From NCBI GenBank assembly GCA_009617715.1, contig VTFK01000068.1, positions 1,488,001-1,552,000 on the forward strand: a stretch of 64,000 bases of DNA. The letters run 5' to 3'. This document shows positions 12,249 to 24,149 of the stretch, one piece after another. Origin of the DNA: Plectrocnemia conspersa (Eukaryota; Arthropoda; Insecta; Trichoptera; Polycentropodidae). The notes beneath the pieces were generated by a model. It was not told the DNA's origin. It did no database searches and saw nothing but the letters and a program-made list of their open reading frames with translations. The position numbers and the translations under genes are program-made. How positions within the stretch are numbered: position 1 is the stretch's first letter; the number at the start of each line of letters is the position of its first letter.

Positions 12249-12563
12249 TGCCCGGCAAAGTTTGCTTACGAAAATATTCAGTATGCGCCATCGTTCACTT
12301 CCATGGTCAGATTTGAAATAAAATGTACCTAACATAGTGTTGTCCAATGCGTACCATAACAACTAAGAAAAAATAATTTTAGTGTTACTTAATTAAAGCA
12401 CTAAATTTTTCAATTGGCAATCAACGTGTTAAGATATGTAAGTATTTAATTTATTTTAAATTATGACGAAAAAACTGACATTGAAAATTACTATGTTAGA
12501 GAATTTTTATAGATTTTTTTATTAGAATTTTTATAGTAAATTGTAAGTAAACTTTACCGGGCA
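12249..12563. mobile_element. Small inverted-repeat element (MITE-like)
   Basis: TGCCCGGCAAAGTTTGCTTAC at the left is mirrored by GTAAGTAAACTTTACCGGGCA at the right, giving about 21-23-bp terminal inverted repeats around a 315-bp A+T-rich body with no coding capacity. No convincing target duplication was found. A related block GCCCGCAAAGTTTACGC at about 13035 sits after the same GTGTACCGA lead-in, so the motif is not unique. The superfamily is unassigned. Confidence 0.45.
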
Positions 12564-12724
12564 TATATTATTATTACGGATAATTATTTTTATAAAAATT
12601 ATGAATGAATGATGTTGAAACAATTTTCATATTTCCTTAATTTGCAATAATACCAACACCATGTTATTATTAATTTATTACTTGACGCAGAATTCGCCGT
12701 GAAGATAATCTACCCCTCGGCTAT

Positions 12725-12790
12725 CTGACAAGTACATGTATTTCCAGGAATTTCGGAAGGCTTGGAACGCTCTGTTCTGATATAAGAAAT
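12725..12790 (+). repeat. Rep-H copy 1
   Basis: GGAAGGCTTGGAACGC and its flanks are shared with 53105-53180, with about three quarters of bases matching over 60-70 bases. No coding or terminal structure is apparent. It is probably a fragment of an old transposon. Confidence 0.5.
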
Positions 12791-12999
12791 TGCGCTGCGC
12801 AGTCAAACATCTTTCTATAAATTATGTATGTATATAATATGAATAAATTATATTTTCTATGCCTTCTGATGATTTTTTTAACGGGTAGAATAATAGTTTA
12901 GTATATTTTTAAGACAGATCCTCTCCATGGAAAATCTTAATGCAAGTAACAAGTAATGCACCCCTTTCTCCTTACATTTACATTAGGGTTTAATTTTAT

Positions 13000-13330
13000 T
13001 TATTTTATTTAGCGGTGTACCGACGCGCCTTGGCCCGCAAAGTTTACGCGTCACTGCCCCGCAATGGTCGTCTGGGGATGGCGCGAGGGGTAAACTCGCG
13101 TGACGTCACAGGTCAAAACGCGAGTCAAGGCCGTCTAGGAGATTTGATCGGTGGGGTCTAAAAGAACCCGCAAGAAGCTTCCGGGTTGCCGTGAATAGAC
13201 CCCGGAACGAATCGATGGCGGACGGATTACATAAGTTTTTTTTTTAAAACGGCTACGTGAATGTGTCAACGGACAATTTTCTTTCACGTTAGTGTTATAT
13301 TTTTAGAGAATCGATCGTGTGGATGGGTGG
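13000..13330. promoter_or_regulatory. CpG-rich island with a CRE palindrome
   Basis: About 230 bases are GC-rich with many CpGs, in sharp contrast to the flanks. The 10-bp palindrome GTGACGTCAC at 13100-13109 contains a full CRE/bZIP site. There is no long open frame. It fits a promoter or enhancer, and this is inferred from composition only. Confidence 0.35.
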
Positions 13331-14569
13331 GTCTGAATTATTGTTGCAAAGAATTATGCAATATAAATTTAATTTTTGTACCTTATTTTTTTTTTAAATG
13401 ATACTATTGAATTTTAAAGTAATCATTTTAGTATTGCATCATCTTTTGCAACGCTACGTTGTCGATGGTCTCGTGAATAGTAGCTGAAAAAACAGTAAAA
13501 TACAATAGTATTGCGCCATATTTTGAAATAGGTTGTCGGCGCAGTCGTAATCATTATGATAAAATGAGTGTGATTTTTATGTATATATGCTAGGTCATGA
13601 TAGTGTATTCATATTATTTAGCATAGAGTATATGATAGGTATAAGAAGATTTGTCGATTTTTACGTTGTCAGATTTCAATGAGAACGTATTAGATATTTT
13701 CGGTTGTTATTAAAAAAATAGTTTTATAGTCCAAATTACAAAGGTCTATAATAATTTTAAGATTTGGTACATCATGGTAACTATTAAACGGATCAGATCT
13801 GACAATCGGGATGAAACTCTTGTGTAATTCCAGGTCAGGAGCGAAGTGAGAAGTTATTTACGATCAGATAAATGTAGGGAAATCAACGATCCTCCTTATC
13901 CCTAATGGCTTGATCAATCATTGCTTATTTGGAACGTAACTGAAATCTGATAATATAACTTCAATTAATTCACAATAAAATTGTAGGTAGCTGATATCTG
14001 CTCGGAGTAACATTAATGCTGGACATTTTTTGTGTTTTTGCTATCGATCGGTTTTATTTAATTATTTATATTGTTCACAATATATTGATTTCACCTTAAA
14101 TCGCAGGTAATTGTCCGTATTCCTTTTAGCCAGGCCGCTAATACGCTTTTTCTTTACACGTACACGATACAAAAATAATTAAATTTTATGATTACTTCAA
14201 CAGAATTCTTACAATTTTATTACAACACGGAGATTTTGGACTTGTGCGTCCAAAAGGTGTTTAAATTGTCGTTATGTTTTATTTAGTTTTTATTGTTGCT
14301 TTGTCAGGCTCATCTATTATAATATTTGTTCTTGATTTATTTGTACCCTTTAGACTTTCCACGAATATTTTTTTTCTTGTTGGTGTTTTACGAATAGTTG
14401 CAAAAAAAGTTCGGTGTATGATGCGATGGTGGTGGCTCTAATATTAGATTATACATTAAATAAAACTACAATTTTACTGATTTTTGAATTATATTGTAGT
14501 ATACAGATCCAACATTTTATTCAATAGTCAATAACAAATAGTCTGATTCTGTCCTGAATTGTCCAGAAG
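13331..14569. other. Intergenic DNA
   Basis: No gene, repeat or RNA is recognised here. Confidence 0.45.
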
Positions 14570-14880
14570 GGACGCTGGATCTCTTTCCCATTTGAAATGT
14601 ATATAAGACAGAGCAAGGATGTACTGAAACACCAACGGGAGATAATTCAGTCAAAACTTCAATTCTGCTGAACTCGCACTATGCTGAGATGAATTTGATA
14701 AAGCAACCGTCGACTAGGTCTAGTAAAACACTAGGAAATAAACGAATGCACAGCATAGATATAGCACAGTTTATTTACTTTAATTAAAAGTTAAGCATAT
14801 TAACATTAGCAATCGATAAACGCCTGGTTGTGCCGCTTATTGTCGACGTCGTCGTCGTTCAACAACGAAGAATAATTTAT
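14570..14880 (+). promoter_or_regulatory. Possible solo LTR or core promoter
   Basis: A TATATAAG box at 14600-14607 is followed by TCAGTC (14647-14652), an initiator-like word placed about 49 bases downstream. That spacing is longer than the usual 30. AATAAA lies near 14739. TATA, initiator and polyadenylation signal in that order over about 140 bases resembles an LTR, but no TG/CA ends, target duplication or second copy were identified. Treat it as weak. Confidence 0.2.
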
Positions 14881-15789
14881 TTTTATTTTAACAGAAATAC
14901 TTTTTATGTCTCACTTACGAAATATGCAATATAGTTTGAAAACTTTACATGAAAGATCAGAAACTGTGTGTTTTAAATAAATATAAAAATTAAGATAAAT
15001 CTAGTTGAATGGTGGAAATATTTAAAAACATATTTCAGCATATATATTTTTTTTTGAAATGCATTTTTATGATTACTGCTATTTTTTAAATTTGTGGTTT
15101 TTATTTTATTTTATTTCAATTTATTTATATTAACTTCTTTATGTAATGATATTTATAAATTATATAAATTAATATTCTTAAAAAAAATATTTCCGGTTCA
15201 ACAGAAAATGAAATATATTTTAAATAAATTGATATTAAAATGTTTTAAAATCCAGTTCAAAAAAAGTTGATAAAATTATATTTCCGCATTCAATTAAATT
15301 TACTTTAAAGTACTTGCCATTAAAAGTTAATATTATATAATATATCAATCAAGATACATAGAATTTTAATTGATCACTAAAATTTAAAAAATATGTAATA
15401 TAAATTATTTAATTATAATAATAATTAATAAAAAAGTGAATTATCACATTTACCTACAACTGATTGTTTGATAACATAAATGCAACAAACCGTTTATCTA
15501 CCTACTCGTAATAATACATTGTATTGTAGATAAACGATCATATAATATTAATTAATTTACAGTGAAATTTATATATTATTATAAATAATAAAAATTGATT
15601 AATTACGTACACGTGTCTGTACTGAAGTAAAGGAATTTATATCACTTAATTTTATTTTTTAGATGGCATAATCTTAAGAATATAAGTCATAAAATCAGAT
15701 TAAAGACTGAATTGAGAGGTATCCTAATTAATTATAATTACACTGACTCATTTAAAAAATAGGAGTCGGAAATCTCTAAAAGAGAACTA
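14881..15789. other. A+T-rich intergenic DNA
   Basis: No gene or recognisable repeat is visible until the reverse-transcriptase relic that follows. Confidence 0.45.
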
Positions 15790-15945
15790 ATTATTTTGTT
15801 TCTGATTCTATCAATGCTATTAGTGGTACCACAAGGAGCTCACCTTGGTCCTTTTTATTTTAGCATTTTTATACAATATAGTAACTATTTTAAAGATGTT
15901 TTGATTTTAATTGTTTGCCAATGAACTTAAATTATTTAAAACGTA
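15790..15945 (+). pseudogene. LINE reverse-transcriptase relic with decayed catalytic motif
   Basis: The frame at 15793-15920 reads VVPQGAHLGPF, matching the non-LTR block (S)GVPQGSHLGPLLF. One frame over, LFANELKLFK follows at about 15911-15940, which aligns with the catalytic LFADDLKLFK motif of Jockey-like reverse transcriptases. The two catalytic aspartates are replaced by N and E, and a frameshift separates the blocks. The copy is dead. A hAT-like end begins 3 bases downstream and may have interrupted it. Confidence 0.65.
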
Positions 15946-15948
15946 GAT

Positions 15949-16020
15949 CAGGCCTGTCAAACTCAAGGCTCACGGTAAACTTTTTTGTGGGCCAAACAAT
16001 CAAGTCATTCCCATCACAAA
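15949..16020 (+). mobile_element. hAT-type transposon terminus
   Basis: CAGGCCTGTCAAACTCAAGG followed by a GGGCCAAAC-containing stretch is a classic hAT 5' end. The preceding 8 bases are ACGTAGAT; I found no matching copy downstream, so the far end is lost or outside recognition. Confidence 0.5.
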
Positions 16021-16325
16021 GATATTCAACGCTCCGGGCAAAACATTTTTAATCGTAAATTTTCCGAGGTAATCTTTTTCATTATTTCATTTCATATTCG
16101 TCACATACAAAATAATTTAGCTTCTTCAAATTTTAAGATAATCTAAAAAAAATATAATTAAGAATTCCCAAAATTCTTAATAATATATTTTTACAAAGCT
16201 TAAAAAGTACTCTTACAAAATATCTGAATATTTTTGTGTATCGAATATTTGTGTTTATTTATTATTGCCTAATATGATTTTTAAATTTAAATTTGTATGC
16301 TCTTATACTTGTTCTTTAGCAACAG

Positions 16326-16475
16326 CCTTCCAGGGAGGCTCTGTGGTGGCGGAAATCAGGAAACGGTGAGGCGCAAATTTGATTTTCGAGTTCAGATCAC
16401 GTCGGTGTTCACCACTCTAGCGCCCGCCTTCCTGGGGGCGCTGTGGTAGTGGAAACCAGGAACAGTAATTTTGCG
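16326..16475 (+). repeat. Two diverged direct repeat units with a 101-base period
   Basis: Unit 1 (from 16326) and unit 2 (from 16427) share CCTTCC-GGG, CTGTGGT-G-GGAAA-CAGGAA and a following A+T-rich end. Between them AGCGCCC and GGGCGCT form a small hairpin around 16419-16441. The CpG-rich composition contrasts with the flanks. It is probably a remnant of a larger repeat. Confidence 0.5.
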
Positions 16476-16479
16476 AACG

Positions 16480-17049
16480 AGCTCTTCGAAAATACTACAA
16501 CTATATATTGTTCTGACTACTAGTTAATGGCCTTTATTTTATTTTAATCGCTCCTTATTTATACTAAATATTTAATTCGGTACACGTGTATTAATGATAA
16601 TTACTTATTAATAAGAAATACGTACAAATAATTAATTACACAAAATTTAATTAATTTGTAACAGGTGTCTATGCAAATTTATTTTTAATAAAAATAATAT
16701 GCAGTTAATTTGTTGGTTCTAACAGTTCTACATAATTTGTTTAATAGCACTAGAATGATTTCTCTTCTTACCACTTTTATTGACTTGGATGTAATTTATG
16801 TTTTTAATTGTATTTCTATATGAAAACATTAGTTCAAGATAACTTTAAAAAATAAAAGTTTACAGTAATTATTATTTTGTTTATTTAAATTTTTTTTTTT
16901 ATATATATGTTTCAATTAATCTATTTTTTCAAATCCTGCTAAATTCAAGGTAAGTTTAAAATATACTTCTCTAAGTGAGACGTTGTAAATGTTTCAACCA
17001 CCTGCAAAATTTATGATAATTTAGAGGACCATTTTAACAAACGAAAATA
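16480..17049. other. A+T-rich intergenic DNA
   Basis: Nothing recognised. Confidence 0.45.
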
Positions 17050-17480
17050 GAGAGCACCCGTATTGTGTCACAACAATGAAGAGAGATTTCGTGACCAAAT
17101 GATTGCTTTAATAATTAGAAATATTCCGCGGAACACATAATTCGATTGGCAAAGACGCGCACTAGACAATACATTCTACCCTGCGCATAATAATATTGTT
17201 CTTAGATTCTTAGCTTACCGATCGCAAGAGTGGCCATCTGGACTGTTTCTCTTTAGGCGTGCGAACATTTCGTGGGTATGTCCAAGAAGCATGGCAACTA
17301 GCTCGTAAACATCCTCATCTGCGATTCGTCAGTGCCGTCTCGAACTTATGTTATAAAATATGTGACACTTGATCACAGAGAGGGAGACGCCACGGAATCA
17401 CAGCAGCAGAGACGAGCCATGAGAATGCATCGACACGAGAGACATCACCGGATCGTCCAGAAAGCGAGAATTTTCATAGT
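17050..17480. other. GC-richer unassigned block
   Basis: This block is markedly less A+T-rich than its flanks and has short open frames on both strands, none matching a family I know. It could be a decayed coding sequence, a transposon interior or regulatory DNA. Confidence 0.25.
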
Positions 17481-18099
17481 TAAAAAATAAATTGGTACGA
17501 ATATTTTTAAATGTTTTATAAACACTGATTTTTTTATACCGCTGCATAAGAAAGGGTAGGTCCGTGCAAGATGTTGATAAAATATGCATGCCTTCATGGA
17601 AGTCCTTTATAGAGGTCGGAAGTATTTGAATGAAACAATTAGAGAAGTGAAAATGCGAAAGTGAAATACCATAATGCTCCCAGTTGCTCCGTCAACATCA
17701 TAGCCGATAATAATACAACCCGACATGCCAGCAGCACGCCAAGACTCCGATTTCCATGATCTACTATTTCAACTCCATAATTTCTATACATATATTTATT
17801 TATAAAATCAACTGTTACTAGCTATTCCGTCGTTTATTTGTCTGTGAAGTCACACCCTTTCGGCCTTAAAACACGAAAAGGTAATAAAATTTAAATATTT
17901 TTTGTTGCTTAACAACGCAAACATAATTAGGCTTATGTATCAATTTAACTTTTCTCCTAATCTCTTGAGAAAATACATTTCATAAGGAGTCAGATGCTAA
18001 TTAGCTTAAACTTTGGTATTTCTTAGAATAAAATATACAGGAGTGTCTGTCTGCCACAAGTTAACTCAACATATATTATATTACGTACATATACACACT

Positions 18100-18320
18100 C
18101 AAAATGTAGACGTGGCTACGAAATCGCGCCAAAAGTGTGGGTGTGTAGACCCGCTTAAGGGTTATTGATCGCGGGTCTACGACGTGTCTACGAGACTACG
18201 GCAGTGGGGCGCGAGTTGGGGCAGATTGTGATCGGATCATTTGCCTATATCTACATTTGCGTATACACGTTCGTTTCCAGAGTGTTGGCAATCACGTAAA
18301 CGTGATCGCTCGCGTGAAAA
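18100..18320. promoter_or_regulatory. GC-richer block with nested inverted repeats
   Basis: GTAGACCCGC and GCGGGTCTAC form a perfect 10-bp inverted repeat near 18145-18181. ATCACGTAAACGTGAT near 18290-18306 is a 7-bp-arm palindrome. Related words (GACGTGGCTACG, GACGTGTCTACG) flank the first. The structure fits binding sites for a dimeric factor or a cruciform, and function is inferred. Confidence 0.35.
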
Positions 18321-19086
18321 TAATAGAAAAAAAATTATCGGCTGAAATTATTCAGAACAAACCTTCTGCAAAATCTTGACGTATGCTATGGGAATAGATA
18401 ATTTGAAGGTATTGAGTGTGTCCGAAAGTCACGTTACGTAAACGGGAATATCGAAAGTGGGACGAGCTGAACACAATTCCTAAGTAGGCGTATGTAATAA
18501 ATAATGTCATTCAAATTCGCGTCGTGAATAAATATATATATCCATAAAAGTTTAGTTGTGAAATTTGTAAAATAAACCACGTAGTTGTTTTCTAATCGGT
18601 ATGAAAATGTAGCTTTCATATTATATTTTGTAATATATAATGTAATAAATACTTGAAGCATTTTACTAGAATTAATAATCGGCTTCTTGGATTACAAATC
18701 CGTGTTTTTTGCCAATATCTTGGAAACCCTGCAAGTAAGCAAATCATGCAAGAACGATAGGATTTGAAAGTCTGAAAATCTGTATAATGTTACATAAATT
18801 ATTATTAAAAATATAATATAAATAAACTTAATTGACATGTATCAAAATATTTACTACAATTAAAATTAAATTTAGTGTTACAATTAATAAAAATAATATT
18901 TATATTAATAAAGCTTAAATCATATTTAAATACCACTGTTGATTAACAAATAATTGGATACACGAGTTCTCAATTAGTGATATTTGGGTTAGAACATTGT
19001 GTTGTTACATCGTAGTTTAAATAGTATTTGTAACAAATTAGATTTATTTAAAAAAATATTTCGATTTGAATCATTGGTTATATGTA

Positions 19087-19119
<33 letters not shown>

Positions 19120-20139
19120 CTATTAAAGACTTTGACTAACATCCTAAGGGTCTTATCAAATATATTGCGCTATTAATTAAAATTTCGATAGCTACCAAAG
19201 GGACATATTCTAATTGCAACAATTAATTATTATTATAAATGTAATTGTTATCACGTACAAGAGATGTCTCCGATTTTTTTTTGTTTATATACATATTTAC
19301 TTCCCAAATATCATATTAACAAATAAAAATTACTTAAGTAGAATTTATAAAGTAAGCGTTGATTTTTCAACTTATATACGCATTAGTTTATCAGCTGAGC
19401 TACTCACAATATCATGCATCGTAGTAAAACATTAGGTTAGATTAGTATAACCTTGGTTAAAAAAAATCGATTGAGTTAGGTCAGGATCACGCGAGATTAT
19501 TTTTATTAAAATTAAATAATATGTTTTTATTGCCCTTTTACAGGAATAATATATCAACGGATAATAAAGTTAATTGTGGTATTATTTACGTTTTATATAG
19601 TGTAGTATCCGTTGATAAATTAATGAACAGTACATACAAAATTATTTATTCATATCACATAACTCATTCAAGTATTAATTTTATACGAAATATTCATAAA
19701 CCGCACGAAAATATTGTTGTGTTTTATAAATTAGACAATATAAACTTTAAGTATATGCTTAAGTTTATTACACAAATGTATTATATTATTAAAAAATAAT
19801 CTATACAGTTAGTTGCTAAGACCCTAATGATGGTTAAAGTCTAATAAGCGCGTGGTCTGAATCGGCACAATTTTCCGACCGCCCAATAAATATTTAATTA
19901 AAGTTGTTTGTTGCTTTTAAAACCATTTTAGTAAAAACTTCTAAAATCTTTTTTAAAAAAATTTGAGGTGGAGGATGGACGAAAGTTTTAAGCTCAAAGG
20001 CATTACAAAACTGTAAGATGAAATATTACATTGATATTGATATAGCTCATTTTTATTGATGGTTTGAGGGATGCCATAGTAAAAAATATTTAATTAAAAA
20101 TGACGCAATAACTAGAAAGATTTCAGTATCAGGGAACAA
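18321..20139. other. A+T-rich DNA with an (AT)n microsatellite
   Basis: An (AT)n tract of 29 bases lies at 19091-19119. Open frames at 19214-19435 and 19521-19799 have only low-complexity composition and no domain. Confidence 0.5.
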
Positions 20140-20330
20140 GAAGCGGCGGCAGATTTAACGTAGTAGTATTGATTCGTCGCAGAGTGCCGTAGTAGTCGGT
20201 ATTGTAGACCGCCGCCAGTCCAGAATGAGATGGTAAAAGAAAGCATAAGAGAAAGAAAGAGATAATATAGCGACAGCTTAGCGTGCCCTCTAAAGGCGAA
20301 AAGCGCGAGAGTAAAATAATTTATGAAAAG
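20140..20330. other. GC-richer block with GCGGCGG/CCGCCGC arms
   Basis: GCGGCGG near 20153 pairs with CCGCCGC near 20209, enclosing about 50 bases that repeat the word GTAGTAGT. No coding frame is convincing. Confidence 0.25.
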
Positions 20331-20368
20331 TCGTGGAAAACCTCACTGTGATCTCACAAATTAACACG

Positions 20369-20396
20369 GTATACATATACATATGTATATGTATAC
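20369..20396. repeat. 28-bp perfect palindrome
   Basis: The sequence reads identically on both strands across 28 bases, with its centre between 20382 and 20383 (CAT|ATG). It consists only of A, T, G and C in TA/CA steps, so it may be slipped-strand TA/CA microsatellite DNA rather than a binding site. Confidence 0.6.
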
Positions 20397-20874
20397 TACA
20401 TGATAAATAATAATGTAATATAAATATTTATTTAAGGTATATATTGAAAGTAAATATTTAAATTCGAGAACATATCTGCAAAATAACAATTCAAGGTACA
20501 TAAACGATTAATTGAACGAGCCTATCACTTGATTGGATTAAGTATTGACATGACTATTTTAAATTTACTAAATAAACATTACTATATTTTACTGTGAATG
20601 AGCTATATAAGAACTCTTTCATGTCACGTAGATCCTAACGAAAGCGGCAGTGATACATGTATAATAAAATAATATAGTTTCATTGTCATATCTGAATATT
20701 TTTCGTAGATATTTTATTTATTTATTTATTATGGCGGGCGGCAATACAACTGTGTCAACACAATCAACAACTACTAAATAAGTAGAAAGACACCAGACTG
20801 AAATCAAAGTCTGGAAATCAGTAACGTCTATTTTACTAATTATTGATTATCATCATTAAATGTCACTATGCATG
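20397..20874. other. A+T-rich intergenic DNA
   Basis: A short (TATT)n tract lies at about 20715-20730, directly before ATGGCGGGCGGCAA. No gene is supported. Confidence 0.4.
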
Positions 20875-20980
20875 AACTTAAAATATTTATCCGTGAGTTT
20901 AGGAAAATCTAGGAAAACCTAATATAGAGTTTTAATTATATAATTAATACTAATTCATATCTCACAGAAACCATAGAAAA
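20875..20980 (-). mobile_element. Rep-D copy, 3' part of a tRNA-derived SINE
   Basis: On the minus strand this reads TTTTCTGTGAGATATG, then an ATTATATAATT tract, then GGTTTTCCTAGATTTTCC and AAACTCACGGAT. The order matches the body of the SINE at 54340-54540 downstream of its B box. The tRNA-like head is not preserved. A 21-base poly-A run (20977-20997) abuts it on the plus strand. Confidence 0.5.
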
Positions 20981-20997
20981 AAAAAAAAAAAAAAAAA

Positions 20998-21789
20998 TTA
21001 AAATATATTATTTTAAGGGGCAACCTTCAAAAGTTTTTGTGGAGTACATTACAGTGTAACATTCAACCATACTATATGGATTCGAATTAGGTATCGAAGC
21101 AGCCACTTAGCGCCGAGACAGATTAAGCGGATAAACCTACCATTAATCTGAGCGTTTCCACGTCTGGCTGGAAATGTAAGATAATTGTTACATTTTCCCG
21201 TGCAATTAAATAAATGAAATAAGGCAGTTAATTCTGAGAAACTATCAGAAGAAGGCGCCCGCCGTCTAAGTGGAATGAAAAACGGCCCTTAACTGGTCGG
21301 TCTGGTTTAAAAAAATGACATTGTTAAGAATTCACAGCTCTACGATTCAATTATAGGTTATTATCGAACTTTTATTTAGGGATGGGCATATTTTTCAAAA
21401 TTACACTTGATAAGTCTAAAAGCCATATTTTTTATACCCTTTAAAAATAGTGTTAATATAATATACCTTGTTTACCAGCATTAGTTTTTTAAATAAAATA
21501 GGTATTTGAAAATAAGTATATGTACACATGAAAAAGTTTACAAACTTCCAAAAAAATAATAGCTTTATTAAATCAAAACTAAAACTACAATTAAGTAGAA
21601 ATCCCGCTAATAAAAATGACGTGAAAACATAAATAAATAATTTATTTAAATTATGATAACTATTGATTTTTAAACTTTTCACTATTCTGAAAGCTATTAT
21701 TTTTTGGCAAAATCAATTCTGCGACAATAATAAGCAAAGCATAATAAGAACCTTTAAGATATATTTTAATAAATTAAATTATGAAGAAA
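20998..21789. other. Intergenic DNA
   Basis: 21040-21320 is somewhat less A+T-rich and the rest is A+T-rich. No gene or repeat is recognised. Confidence 0.4.
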
Positions 21790-22200
21790 CACCTCAAGGA
21801 GTATCGCCGTACATGTACGGTGGTCGATCTTACACTGTTTTGAGGTACTTAGAATTATATATTTACATATGTAGCTGAAGAAATAATAAATAAAAAACAT
21901 TACAATTATGTAATATTTTTTTTAATTTAAATTAATATAAATGATTTCAATAGAAAATAATACCATAAATTAAAGAATATGAAATAAATTAACATACCAA
22001 AAAATATTTTATTTTAATTTTATAAAAAATATTGAAAGCCTCTGTATTGATAAAAATAAAAACAAAAAAAAACGAATAATATATAATTAAAAAATTAACG
22101 AAATTTAATAACAGAAAAGTGTTAAAATAAATTAATAAAACATACTAATACAATAAAACAAGTAAAATAAATCAGAGTAACATAACGTTGAGAAACACTG
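21790..22200 (+). repeat. Rep-E copy 1
   Basis: GGAGTATCGCCGTACATGTA begins a stretch repeated at 45305-45620, including GAGGTACTT, AACTGAAGAAATAATAAAT-like and AGAAAAGTGTTAAAA landmarks. The core at 21805-21822 is a near-perfect 18-bp palindrome with one changed end pair. CCTCAA and TTGAGG flank the core as an outer inverted repeat. No coding capacity; the class is unknown. Confidence 0.6.
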
Positions 22201-22479
22201 ATGACAAGCGACACGACGCAGCTCGCGTACTCTCTCAGTCTCTTAGCGACTGTTGGACAATCAATGTGGATGACGTGTGACGTGTCCAAAAGATGATTTC
22301 CAATACAGATTCGAGCATAGAATAAATCATGAGTTCTTTGCAATAGCATATCTCACATTTAATTCGTGCAAGTTATAAATATTTATACTAACATGCATAA
22401 ATAAAATTATGTGTTTTGTTCAGACCTTTGATAAAACAGAAGCATAAGCATAAGTATAATAAAAAATCGTATATCCATG

Positions 22480-22529
22480 GGTCGCAACAAAATGGAGGGT
22501 CGGAAATGAAAATAGATTATGCACCACTG
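22480..22529 (-). mobile_element. hAT-type transposon terminus
   Basis: On the minus strand from 22529 the sequence starts CAGTGGTGCATAATC and continues to a CCGACCCTCCATTTTG/GCGACCC region, a familiar hAT end pattern. The partner end was not found. Confidence 0.45.
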
Positions 22530-23344
22530 ATTAAGAGAACGGACTGTATTATACTATAAACGAACAATGTCTTATTAAACTTAGCTTAAAATAAAAAATG
22601 ATTTATAATGCACGTTTACATCCTACAATAGATGTTTCATAAAAACTCATATATACAAGCATTGTTTTAAATCACGATCACAAAACGTTTTCGTATGCAC
22701 AACATTGCTTTTCACTCAAATCCACCCCATGCTTTGATATGAGGCAATCGCTGCAAAGAGCATACATGTGTGCACATGTAGAGCCATATACTACATACGC
22801 ATACACATTACTGTAGTAAGTTTTCGTGTTTTGCTACACTCAATTGCTACCATATCGACCAGTAGGTATATTATAAAATATTATTTAACGCGTTGAAAAA
22901 TCGACGGTAAGCAATTCTGATCGATAATTTAGCTAATTTATCAATAAATATTTATAAATAATCAGTATAATATTTTGATTTGTTTTTTTAACCTTTTTTT
23001 TACTGTGGTGTACATTGAGTGTACATGCCATCTTATTATATAAATATATAAAATAAAATCTTTGTAGCTAAGGTATTGCGCTGCGAAATATAATTATAAT
23101 ATATGTACATTTATTTAATTAATGTGAGAAACAAAAAAAAAAATTCTCTCAATAAATTCTGGTATCAATTCAATATTGTATACAATCAAACGTATCATTT
23201 GATGACCCCGTTGTTCCGATATGTTACAACGGAAGAAGTACACATTTTATGGACGCCACACATAATACAGTATTAAAGGACGTTCATCTAAAAAAAATAA
23301 GGTAGTTAGATTTCAGATGCACTTATCCAATCATTGAACTCATT
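22530..23344. other. A+T-rich intergenic DNA
   Basis: Nothing recognised in this stretch. Confidence 0.45.
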
Positions 23345-23440
23345 ATTACACCATATATGAGCAACTTCCGGCCTCTGGGCCGGATACGGCAAGCGACATT
23401 TTTTAACAAAGTGTTACAATCCAGCCCCTACACAAAAAAA
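23345..23440 (+). mobile_element. hAT-like terminal remnant
   Basis: CCGGCCTCTGGGCCGGATACGG resembles CCGGCCCACGGGCCGTATACGG at 63091, so both are likely ends of one hAT-like family. The terminal CAG is not preserved here. Confidence 0.35.
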
Positions 23441-23514
23441 TCTATTTTCTTAGAAGTTTCTTTATATCACTAATGTAATGGATTTATTTTAAATAAATAA
23501 ATCATTAGCACATA

Positions 23515-23710
23515 TAGGGCCGGACCCTAGGAAAACAATGATTCCGGGCCTCATGACAAAAATGCCATTTTATTTATTTTTTAACATAGTAATATAATTT
23601 CTTAAATAAATAATAATAGGTACGAGTTAACCCTTTTGGTGTTATAAATAAATATTAAATTAGCCACTGTTGCGACATATTTTCTGAAATCATATGCGAA
23701 ATATTTTTAT
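23515..23710 (-). mobile_element. Rep-A copy 3, partial
   Basis: The block AAAACAATGATTCCGGGCC, then GGTACGAGTTAACCC and GCGACATATTTTCTGAAATC, is the reverse complement of the 3' half of Rep-A copy 2. Its first base has decayed (TAGGGCCGG instead of CAGGGCCG). The 5' half is missing. Confidence 0.65.
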
Positions 23711-23879
23711 TTGTTCTCAAAAATTGTTCATCATGTCTTACGATCAAAAATCAGTTATTACTTATATTGTTCTTCTACATACTTATTTTCGTAATATACT
23801 ACATATTTCTAACGAGTATTTTTCGAATATTTAAATGCACTAATTATAAGTTTTATATATATAAAGAAAATAATGTGGC

Positions 23880-24010
23880 CAATATAGTGTATGTAGCTAA
23901 TTCATAAGGTCCTTCTTCATAAGATAAGTGAAAGTCGTGAGTTCAGATCATACACGAACCACGATGTTTTCTTAGATTTCTCTAGTCTCGTGGATGAACA
24001 TCGTGAATCA
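23880..24010 (+). mobile_element. Rep-D copy, degenerate tRNA-derived SINE
   Basis: GTGAGTTCAGATCA stands where the B box lies in the better copy at 54395, followed by GTTTTCTTAGATTT and GATGAACATCGTGAATC as in that copy. GTGGCCAATATAGTG upstream could be a degraded A box region. It is divergent. Confidence 0.4.
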
Positions 24011-24149
24011 AATAATTTTTTTCGAATATGATATCAAAAATTTAGTTCATAGAAATATACAAAAATATCAATATGCTATTAAATGATAGAATGTACAAAA
24101 ATATCACGTAGAGAAAAAAATCACGTATATTAAAATTCAAATTTAACGA

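Noticed and set aside
19091..19119. Regular short repeat examined as a possible CRISPR array
   Set aside because: It is a plain (AT)n microsatellite. No repeat-spacer pattern exists anywhere in the window.
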